NCBI GenBank assembly: GCA_033439265.1
Contig: JAVTVX010000004.1
Coordinates: forward strand, 10,272,201 to 10,336,200
DNA: 64,000 nucleotides
Direction of reading: 5' to 3'
From: Dillenia suffruticosa
Lineage: Eukaryota > Streptophyta > Magnoliopsida > Dilleniales > Dilleniaceae
How positions within the stretch are numbered: the first letter of the stretch is position 1; each line of letters begins with the position of its first letter. A program made the translations under genes and the position numbers. Shown one piece after another: positions 23,495 through 32,463 of this stretch. The notes below the pieces were generated by a model that was not told where the DNA came from, made no database searches, and saw only the letters and a program-made list of their open reading frames with translations.

Positions 23495-24240
23495 TGATAG
23501 AAAATATATGAATATGGTTTTGAAATGATATTAAAGATTAAAGCAATAATATGAATAATATGAAACCTGATACTCCATTGCTTCAATTAAAATATTACAA
23601 TTATTTGGATTATATAAAAAAACTCATTATCACAAATATGTAAATATAAAAATAAGGAAAGAGTTAAATCAATAATTAATTCAAGTTTGATATAAACTAT
23701 ATTCTAAAATTCTCTTTTAAACTTAATGTGGTATAATTAAAATAATTTGATTTTGAAAGAAATTTGGATAGAGGATTTAAAATCGTAAGTGTGTTTTTCT
23801 AATCATGGCGCAGGCTCCGGCCTGTGGCTCTAGCTTTGCCTTTGGATCTTGATCTTGCTCCAGGCAGTAGCTCAATACTTGACTCTTGGCTCATGCTCTT
23901 GGCTCTAGCTCTCGAGTGTGCGTGCATGGATAACTCATTTTGCCGAGGGAAATCAAATTAGGTTAATTGGAACAAGGCTCTAATATGATAATAGAAAATA
24001 TATGAACATTGTTTTGAAACTATGTTAAAAATAGAAAATAATGATAAGAATAATATAAAACCTCATACTCTATTATTTTAATTGAAATATTATAATAATT
24101 TTGATTTATATAAAAAATTCATTGTCACAAATATGCAAATGTATAAAAAGGAAACCCAAATATTTTCAAAATTAATTCAATAATTGATATGATTTTGATG
24201 CATAATATGATATAACATATTCAAATATTTATCAGGGTAT
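23495..24240 (-). mobile_element. TRIM-like miniature LTR element, fossil
   Basis: Two direct repeats of about 240 bases beginning gatagaaaatatatgaa (about 23497-23740 and 23990-24235) flank about 250 bases with no coding capacity. Next to the right-hand repeat lies ggctctaatat (about 23975), a decayed complement of the TGGTATCAGAGCC primer site, which places the 5' LTR on the right and the element on the minus strand. Size and layout fit a terminal-repeat retrotransposon in miniature. The internal part has GC-rich words such as gagccaagag repeated. A copy is at about 60935-61620, reversed. It is old and the repeat edges are uncertain. Confidence 0.5.
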
Positions 24241-25331
24241 GGAAACTAAGGGTGCCTGTATCTAGTAGTGTCAAAAAATTTGAGTCGATAAATATTATAT
24301 CATAAAGCAAGCCAAGCCACCTAAACATTTGCTCTGCTACACAAAGCAGTGGTGTAATATTTTTGAAAATGAGTTTTTTATATAATCTAATTTATTGTAA
24401 TATTTTAATTGAAGTAATGGAGTATTAAGTTTCTAATTATTTTTATTATTGCTTTAATGTTTAATATGGTTTCAAAACCATGTCAATATTTTCTATCAAA
24501 ATAAATTTGTAATAATTTGAATTTAATGAATTGATTGAATATTCAATTTTTTATTATTATATTTCCATATTTGTAATAATAAATATAAATATTTTATAAA
24601 TATAATAACAAAAAATCAAAATTGTTTGAGAAACTAATATAATAGTGGTGCAAAAATAAAAAAATATTTTAAAAATATTAAAAAAATATAAAATTAAAAT
24701 TTAAAAGTTAAAATTGAGAAGATAATAGTAAAAAAATAAAAATAAACTATCTTGAAAAAGTTAAAATAATAATGATGATGATAATGATGACTCAACTATT
24801 TAAGATTTTTTTAAACCACTCTTTCTTTTCTTAATTTATTTTCTCGACTAAATTCTCAACATTTGTATCTTTACGGTTAATTTATATCTAGATTTTTAAC
24901 ATTCTACCCTAATGTTTCACTAAATATCTATTCCATTGTAATAGTTTAGTTTAAAAAATGGATGATTATGGTTTCACACTTCTATATTACTTAATTTAAT
25001 AATATGGAATTTTGAATAAATTAATAATAATTTATTTGAATATTCAAATAAGGCCCCTGCTACAGAGGTAAAATACAAATTTGACTGCTTTGTTTTTGGT
25101 AATTGTCCAAACGAAACTTATTGTATTTCGCTATGTATTCATTATACAAGTGACGGCGTATCTTCCTCTCCATATTGGCCTTGCTTTTCTTTTTAAGTTC
25201 CCCGTCTCCTCTTCCTCATGCGCCAGACTCACAAATAAGCCGCCTATCTCCTTTACATATTGGCCTTGCCTGTTCTTTTTAAAATAATTAAAAATAAAAA
25301 AAGTATATATGTATATGTATATGTATATATA

Positions 25332-25690
25332 TTACACAATGTGAATCAAAAAAGGGGCATCAAAGGAAGAAAATGAAAATAGGAAAGGAGGCATCAGGAT
25401 GGAGTTGAGTGATGAAGTTAGAGCTGCCAAAACAAAGTAGCAATTAGCTCCAGTTTTCTTAAACATTTGCGAGTAATTGTTAAATACAAAGAAGGCATGG
25501 TCCTTGAGAGTGTTGGCAAATAGCATGGCGAATTCTCTTGGACCCAGGTCGCATTTCTATGAGAGAGAAAGAGGGCAGAAGGGAAGTAGCCATATACAAA
25601 TCCACGAGAATCTTGTCTAATTCAGCCATTACTTGGTTTGCTTGGATTGCGTTTTGCTACCATACACAATGGTGGAATAATATGGCAAGA
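25332..25690 (-). pseudogene. X8/CBM43-domain pseudogene, copy b'
   Basis: This inverted twin of copy b reads on the minus strand: NTLKDHAFFVFNNYSQMFKK, TGANCYF, LAALTSSLNS (25510-25360). It fits the second half of an X8 domain, with one of the usual cysteines visible. The first half, toward 25690, is broken. An open stretch of about 64 codons spans the readable part, but neither signal peptide nor domain start is present. It is a pseudogene. Confidence 0.75.
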
Positions 25691-25705
25691 AGACCAAACA
25701 TTTTC

Positions 25706-25809
25706 TGTAATACCGAAAAAAAAGGAGGTGCTGCGTTTTGGAGAGAAACGCAGCACTCTCCCCCAAATTGAATTAGGGCTTTAAGCCCTAATTCTCTCTC
25801 TCTCTCTTC

Positions 25810-25874
<65 letters not shown>

Positions 25875-28476
25875 CTCCTCCGCCGCTGCTCTTCTCCTCC
25901 GCCGCGGCCTCTCCCTTCCGCCACCCACCGCGGCTGCTCCTCCCTCCTCACACGAGCGCACTAGCCTACAGTGTCTCCTTTCTCGCGCGAGCATGCGAGC
26001 AACGCTGAACCTTCTGCCCAAGCGCTCCACAGCGCAAGTGTGCACCTGCTTGGGACCATGCTTGCTCACGAGTTGCGTGAGCCCAACGCGAGATCTCCCG
26101 CGAGCAGTACGTGACCCCAGCGCGAGCCAGTGCGCGAGCCCAGCGCGAGCTAGCGTGTGACCCCAGTGCGAGACAGCACGCGACCCCTACGCGAGCCAGC
26201 GTGAGACCCCTACGCGAGCTAGCGTGCCACCCCAGCACGAGCGCGAGAGCGCTCGAGCACGCGACCCACTGCGCGAGCGCGCGTGCCTCACAACGTGCAA
26301 TCCAGCTCGCGAGCGTGAGCTCTTGCCGTGATGCTCATCAGGCCCACAGACCCAGTAGGCCGCAGGCCCACCTTGCCTGCAGGCCCAAGGCCCGCAAGCC
26401 CACTATGGCCCGTGACCCACTGCAGCCCGAGACTCGCAGCTTGAGACGGCCTGTGACAGTCTGCGTAGGTAAATGACTCAGAGTTTCAATTTTTACACTA
26501 GGGTTTCGAATTCTCTTAGTAATTGAATTTAAATTGCTCATATGTGTTTCAAATTTGGAAACATTTCAGGGTAGACCAATTCGACGGGAGAGCGAAAGTT
26601 AGGTCTAAGATCCGAGGAACCCTAGGTGAGAGAAATGCGATCTCTTCATCCTTTGAGTAATTTTGTCAAATTTAGAATCAGAAGTTATATATATTCTGAA
26701 ATATGTTAAATTCGAAGAAAATTAGAAATCTGATCAGTTATGAGTCAAATGATTCGAAATTTGATAAAACGAGAATCTAGAAAAAAAAAATTCTGTAAAT
26801 TTATGTTGTATTAATTTGGAAAGAAGTTGAAAATCCCTTATTAGGCTTTTATTGATATAAAAATTTGATGAATTTGATTAGATTTGTCTTTTGGATATTC
26901 GACGAGTCAATTTGATTCATTTTGAAAATAAGAAGTGACCACCCTCACATATACTGTGAGTGTGACTCTAATCTCTTGCATAAAATAGTAAAACGTGTTT
27001 TCTGTCATGTTTTTGATAAAATATGCTTTGATATGTATTTCATTTGACGTATGATATTAAATTTCAAATCTGTTTTGTGATTATTGGAGTGTCTTAAATT
27101 ATATTTACGTTAACTATGCATCCATGGTTTGAAATGAAACAAAAATTGTGCTATTACTTGAAAATTGATAATTCCCTTTCTACCGATGTATTGATATGCT
27201 GTTTTGAAATGATTTGATGAAACATATTGGCACGTAGATTTGAAATATTTTGATGAACTATGTGGGTTGGATGCCCACTAGTTATGCGTGATGTGATGCT
27301 ACTTGTAGGACGTTGTGCCCTGGGACGTTGTGTTCTTGTGATATTATGATGATTCTGTAGCTACGAAAGGCGTTTGTAGAGGCATGAGTTGCCCGGATAC
27401 GCTTCTGTAGGAGATATCCGCAAACGTCATTTATTCTAAGGGCTATAGGCGCGGCTGGTTCAACCCATGTAAGGGGAGGACGTGTGTGACGCCACCGTCT
27501 AGCACGGGCGGGGTCCTATACACGATGATGAGTTAGTCTCAGTGAACTCATGGCCAACATCAGGGTAGAGAGCGTTTTAAACTCTATGCATACTAAAACC
27601 CCCGATGCGCCTGTTCTTAGTCACGGTTGACCTTTGCCAGGATCATTTTTGACTCGCTCTGACATTTTTTGATTTTAAATGGATACATATATATTTGTTA
27701 TCGTGTGATTGATTAAATGATTTCAAATTACTAAATATATTATGTTTTGCTGTGAAATATGAATTTCTGTTTCGAATGATATTATTTGACACTCCAATGG
27801 TTCACCCACACTATTTATGCTTGATATTATCCCCTTCACTCACTAGGTATTTTCCCATGATACTCATCCCTCTCTTTTTCCCTCCTCAAATAGGTTTATT
27901 GTGATAGAGTGACGTTACAGGCCCTAGAGCGGATTTGGTAATTACGACGGTGAGATTTACTTCAAATTGAAATATGAAATCTTTATCTTATTTCGACCTT
28001 GCGAGATCTTGATATTGAGATCCGTAGTTGGCCGTGTATATTATGGGATGACTGTATAACTTATGGACAGATGTGTGCATAACTCTCGCTTTGGTTCATT
28101 TTACTTGTATTGAGTCATTTGTAAGCGTTTTAAACTTTCTACTTGGGAAATATGTTATACATTGTATAAAATTAGGTCCGCTCGGTGTAGCGGCTGTTCA
28201 CGCTCTAGTTGGGCATGCCAGTAGAGGTCTGTGGCTAGGACTGTTACAAACTTTATAGTCTTGTATTGTTCTGAATGTTAGCTGTGGCATTTGTTGATTT
28301 TGGAGAGGCCGGGATGACCATTTGTTTAAATTACAGTTTGATTTTGAATATACAGGTTTATTTGTACATGGGAAACCTCCAATTTATGGGGAGGTTTTGT
28401 CCGATTTTCTATAAAAATACAGCCGACATCCAGGGGCAACGGGCGGTTGTTCACAATCTCGGTTCGGGGTGTGATA
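25706..28476 (+). repeat. Solo LTR of a Tekay-like element (LTR C), 5-bp site duplication
   Basis: The LTR starts TGTAATACCG and ends GTGATA. It is flanked by TTTTC on both sides (25701-25705 and 28477-28481), a clean 5-bp target-site duplication with no internal region, so it is a solo LTR. It carries the family inverted repeats (25728-25756 and the perfect 25770-25794), then a CT tract (25791-25867) and a GC-rich block. It sits inside the CBM43 palindrome. In the inverted duplicate the same site holds LTR D, still followed by internal sequence. Confidence 0.9.
25791..25867. repeat. (CT)n microsatellite in LTR C
   Basis: About 75 bases of almost uninterrupted CT directly follow the second inverted repeat. 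Equivalent shorter tracts are at 53323-53356 in LTR E and, as GA, at 60187-60240 in LTR D; TCT versions lie in elements A and B. Confidence 0.9.
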
Positions 28477-28481
28477 TTTTC

Positions 28482-29300
28482 ACCCAACCAAATACATGCG
28501 TAATGAAAATAGGTCTTATTTAATTGGAAAAAATAGAAAAAAATGAGTTGATGAAAAAATCCAACTACAGTCAATGTATTTAATCTTTTAAGGATTTATT
28601 TTTAAGAAATGTACAGAACTTTTCATGGATTCTTATGGACTAGATTTAATTTTTATTTTTAAGCGATTAAACATTTAGTATAATATCCAATCTGGTGAGC
28701 TCAACATAGTGTTTCTTTTGTTGGAACCATGCCGCCTAGACGAAGGACGAGGAATATTAATGAGATTCCTCCTCCTGAGCGCAAGAATGAATCATCCTCA
28801 CATGCTCCAACTTCTCTTCTAGATGCCATAATGCAGTGGTTGTTATGTGCTCGACGGGAAAGTCGGGACATGACAATATAACTATTGAATAACTTATTAG
28901 AATCAATACCAGTGAGGATGGCAGCATTGTCAAAGCTGCAAATGTTTTCTTTAGTCTTTTATAGTAACTGTTGAAGGCATATGAGATGCGATCCTTGACA
29001 GTATTAGGCTCACAACAAGGTGTTTCGATTGAATCTCAGTCTAGTGCTGTCTACAGCGCCGGCCCGATGCTGCTGGCATCGCTGTATAACATATTTGTTC
29101 TCGTGCAACTAAAAACTTCTTGTGAATTAGAATTTATGAAACGAACATGAAGGGTTGGTTGAATCTCAGTCTAGAGCTGTCTGCAACACCGGCCCGATAC
29201 TGCCGGCATCACTGCACAACACATTTGTCCTTGTACAACTAAATGCTCTGTGTGAATTAGAATTTAGGCAATGAACATGAAGGGAAAAAAAATAAAAAAA
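28482..29300 (-). pseudogene. X8/CBM43 pseudogene copy a', exon 2 region with insertion and internal duplication
   Basis: This is the minus-strand counterpart of copy a. Readable pieces are KDKCVV, SIGPVLQTALD (about 29200), CEPNTVKDRISYAFNSYY (about 29010-28960) and, in another frame, FDNAAILTGIDSN (about 28950-28910). A duplication of about 125 bases repeats the first part of the exon (29030-29150 and 29160-29290). The WAC...GADC segment is missing as in copy a. Between about 28580 and 28920 a foreign stretch including a gag-like start interrupts the intron side. Its signal-peptide exon is at 29378-29459. It is not functional. Confidence 0.75.
28729..28881 (+). pseudogene. gag N-terminal fragment of an LTR retrotransposon, fossil
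   Basis: An ATG at 28729 opens MPPRRRTRNINEIPPPERK, like the start of plant gypsy gag proteins, and runs about 50 codons. Sequence on either side shows no LTR. It is a short relic inserted in the CBM43 copy a' region and is absent from copies a and a''. The family is uncertain. Confidence 0.45.
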
Positions 29301-29377
29301 CTAGACAAAGTGTCATCTTTTGTGCTTTGGCATGACTCTAAACCAAACTAAGATGAGCATCGGCTATTTTATTTCAC

Positions 29378-29459
29378 CTAATTCTGTTGCAATAGATAAA
29401 ACAATAAAATGAGCAACTAATACTGTTGACCAAAGATGAGGATGCATTTTGAAGGGCAT
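29378..29459 (-). CDS. Signal-peptide exon of CBM43 copy a'
   Basis: On the minus strand an ATG at 29459 starts MPFKMHPHLWSTVLVAHF, followed by IVLSIATEL, and reaches a splice donor (ttag then gtgaaa) at 29378/29377 in the same phase (one base of the codon) as the acceptor of the intact X8 exon at 31068. The basic start, hydrophobic core and small residues fit a secretory signal peptide. The exon looks undamaged, but the exon that follows (28482-29300) is a pseudogene, so any product would be aberrant. Confidence 0.6.
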
Positions 29460-30678
29460 TGGGGAAGATGGTAAGAGTAGCAAATGGTTGGGTGGATAGG
29501 CTTGCATCATTATATAATATTTACAGATTGAGGCGTTATATGTAAATATATTTGTTGGACCCAAAATTTTTTAGACCTTTATTATTTTTCGGTAATATTT
29601 ATTCTGTTTTTACTCAAATAGTGTAATTGTGATTGCAGATTTGAAATAAAGAGAATATTTGGAATTAGGTACAAAATCTACTTGATCTCAAAGTCCCACA
29701 TCAAGGTCATAACAATACAAGCTAGTCTCGAACTCTAAGTGAAATTTCAAGTTAATTGAACTCAAGATCCAAGGCAATTCGCTAGTTCTTGCCCAACAGC
29801 AAAGAAATTGGTTGAAAATTGGTAAAAATTAGAACAATATTTCACCAAAATATTGTCGCCCAGAAGAAAATAGTTAGTGCGTTTACGGTACTGTCATCTC
29901 TAACTTGACTTAAATCTATCAATGAAAGCTTGTTCCAATTGTTCACTTCATCTTCTACGAGAAAATATTCAATACTTTTCAGATACCATATTATCTATGG
30001 CTTGAATTGAGTCACTGAATTGTTACCATATTATCTATATCTTGAATTGAGTCATTGAATTGTTACCATTTATCAATGACATTCATTTAGAAATTCACTT
30101 TATCTTGCATGACAAAATATTCGATATCCTCAAGATACCATATTTTATGTACAGAATCATGCGATTGTTATTGCTTACCAAGGAGACTTGCACCAAACAT
30201 TCACTTCACCTTCTGTTTTTTCTTTTTCTTTTTATTATAAATTTTTACTTCAAAGAATGACATAAAAATAAAAAATTGCATGTATGAAAATTTTTAGAAA
30301 ATTGGATATGTGAAAAAGTTTGAGTTTGATAATTTATTAAAAAAAATAATTTTTGTTCATTGTTTTTGGTATCCATGTAATAGTTTAAGATATTACAATT
30401 ATTATTGTGAGATCTTATTTTTATTAGAAATTATAAGCTAGGTTGTTTCGCAAAATTCATGTAACTTTTGAATGCTATTCAGAATGTGAACTCAATCATG
30501 TAATTTTCAATCACTTCATAAACTCAAGATGTATGACATTCTTTACTTATTTATATTGACTTCAAAGGTAAATGTCGATCTCACTAACTTCTTTCCAATG
30601 AGTTGGAGATATGATCCATTGAACAGGATAAAACCATGCTTCCATACTCAATTATTCCATGCCTCTTGAACCATTGAA
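29460..30678. other. AT-rich spacer between two CBM43 genes, no gene seen
   Basis: About 1.2 kb lies between the start of copy a' (minus) and the end of the next CBM43 gene (minus). It should contain the promoter of copy a' and the 3' region of the 30.7-kb gene. A repeated phrase, accatattatctat...cttgaattgagtca, occurs twice near 29990-30060. No coding region was found. Confidence 0.45.
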
Positions 30679-31213
30679 TCAGAAAATCACCTCATACTGG
30701 CAATCACCAACACCTACAAGGAAAAAAAATTTGGAGGAAAAATAAAAATAAAATGAGTTGTTAATGAAAAAAAATCCAACCATAGTTGATTTAGTGTAAC
30801 TGTTGATAGAAAAACTTACTGGGATCATTATGAATGATGTGGGCAGTATTTTCAAAGTCGCAAGTGCCACCAATTTTCCTGAATTTTTGGTAGTAATTGT
30901 TGAACGCATAGGAGGCATGCCACCTGAGTGTGTTAGGCTCATAGCAAGGCTGGTCTGGTTGAATCATTCTGCAGTCAGCACCATGGCTGCAAGCCCAGTC
31001 TAGAGCTTTCTGCAATGCCACGATCGATGCGTCACGACTTGCTATGCACCAGTATGGGTGTTCTGCATCTAAAATGTTCATGAATTAGAATTATGCGAAG
31101 ATCATAAAGAAGAAGAAGAATGTGACATCTTTGGCATGAGTTTAGATCAAATTAAGATGAGTATTGGTTATTTTACCTAACGGTATCGCAATAGATAAAC
31201 AAATGACATGCAT
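30679..31213 (-). pseudogene. X8/CBM43-domain gene, complete domain but truncated first exon
   Basis: Three minus-strand pieces are visible. 31213-31177 encodes HVICLSIAIPL, the tail of a signal peptide, ending at donor gtaaaa. 31068-30820 encodes the X8 domain from DAEHPYWCIASRDAS through ALDWACSHGADC, PCYEPNTLRWHASYAFNNYY and GGTCDFENTA, ending at donor gtaagt. 30713-30679 encodes VGDCQYEVIF and a stop. The phases agree at both junctions. All six conserved cysteines are present, the usual mark of a folded X8 module that binds beta-1,3-glucan (as in Ole e 10-like and plasmodesmal callose-binding proteins). The start codon and first half of the signal peptide are missing: homology to the neighbour's exon 1 stops at about 31213, at a 16-base word, tgcatctaaaatgttc, also found at 31064-31079. 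It is therefore probably 5'-truncated and silent, unless a new first exon exists. Confidence 0.7.
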
Positions 31214-32458
31214 CTAAAATGTTCTGCAGGTGCTTGCTTTTGCCACCACGCACGACATGCGCTTATGCAAGGTATGTCATGGCATGCACGCGCTATATGC
31301 ACTTATGGTGATTGTCACGGTACATAGTAAATCATATAATTTCGCTAAATCTAACTTTATTTTTATTTATATTTCTACTATTATATTTTATCATTTTTTT
31401 TATTATTTTATTTTATTTTATTATTTTTATTTCCATTATTATATTTCATTTAATTTTATTGTTTTTGTTTTTTTTTCTAATTATTTGTTTTTCTAATAAG
31501 TATGAAATTTAAATTATAATATATTAATAATTTAAAAAATATATATATTTTATCACATATATGTCTCCCAAAATATTTTCAAATTTTTTATAATATTTTT
31601 GCACTTCCGCTGTAATAATGTCTCTCTATTTTCATAAACAAATTTTGAAAATAAGTTTTCACAAAATTTTTCCTTTTCTGCACCAATTTTTTGAAAATTT
31701 TTATTTTAATATTAAATCTCAAATTAAAATAAAAATAATATGTTTATTTTTTAAAACCTGGGTAATATGTTAGATGATTGAACTTGTTCGACTGAACTTG
31801 GAGTAGTTGTGATTCTTCGTATAATGTTCATCCGTTGTTCTTTCAAATATCCAAGATAAAACTTAAGTGTGAGTGAGAGATTTAAATGAGTTAGGGAAGA
31901 AGAGCTTTCAAGGGAAGGATGGAGAAACTTTGATGGCAAATAAAATTTTGTAAAGTATGAGTGAGAGGTTTAAATGAGTTAGCGGAGAAGAACTTTGAAG
32001 GGAAGGATGAAAAAATTTTGAGTTCGAGGTTTCGCCTAGATTAAATTTATAATATATCATTTTCACAAACAAATTATTAAAACCTCACTTTCGTGCTTTT
32101 TCTCCCGCCTCTTTTTTCGTTACTGCGTTTTTTAATTTCTCACAATTTTTTTTATACTTTTAATTAATACAGCATTGTCATTTTTATTACTTACTTATAA
32201 AGTATTTACTAACTACTTAATAACTAGTTACTACATTTCACAATTTTTTGACCCTCTCTTTTTTTATTAGTTACTATATTATTATACTCATTGCCTCCAT
32301 TTCTCTATGGTTCTCATGCAATGTAATTTTTAGAATTTGTTAATAATATTATTCTTGGACAGATACTCAATTCCAGATTTAATCTAGTTCAATGATTAAA
32401 GTAACAAATCTTAAAAAAACGCAATTGATATTTAGGTAATAACTCTTGGTTCATCTCG
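31214..32458. other. AT-rich sequence left of element B, probably more CACTA-type sequence
   Basis: A short GC-richer piece (31225-31330) with words like cacgcacgacatgcgc and catggcatgcacgcgc resembles the GC island of CACTA-1 and is likewise followed by long A+T runs. At 31875-32030 a unit of about 90 bases (gagtgagagrtttaaatgag) occurs twice in tandem. On the minus strand it resembles the leader stretch near 3900. Because element B has ATTAA on both sides, this sequence directly continues the CACTA-1 arm that B was inserted into. No coding region is seen. Confidence 0.45.
31875..32030. repeat. Two-copy tandem repeat, about 90 bases
   Basis: The stretches gagtgagagatttaaatg (about 31873) and gagtgagaggtttaaatg (about 31960) each continue with a similar gaagaagrgctttsaaggg segment. 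They lie in the region flanking element B. Confidence 0.7.
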
Positions 32459-32463
32459 TTAAT

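Larger units (their letters stand above)
22262..25705. repeat. 3.4-kb palindrome (fold-back) carrying CBM43 copy b at both ends
   Basis: Bases 22270-23735 recur as their reverse complement at about 24300-25690. For example, the CBM43 copy b words around 22440-22640 reappear inverted at 25330-25540, and the AT-rich arm near 22985-23045 reappears at about 24910-24975. A non-palindromic centre of about 0.5 kb holds the internal part and one terminal repeat of a miniature LTR element. A transcript crossing it could fold into a long hairpin. The partial copy at 60338-62800 contains only one arm plus the centre. Confidence 0.75.

Noticed and set aside
23975-23990. A tRNA gene fragment (ggctctaatat)
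   Set aside because: Only the short complement of a tRNA 3' end is present, as expected for a retroelement primer site; no cloverleaf is found around it. The same applies to the other primer-site words.
25791-25867. CT tract as a CRISPR or telomere-like array
   Set aside because: It is a plain dinucleotide microsatellite. No spaced direct repeats of CRISPR type occur in the window.
31230-31512. Hydrophobic frames of 66-88 codons
   Set aside because: They are encoded by a T-rich low-complexity run (Phe/Ile/Tyr only) and lack any gene context.
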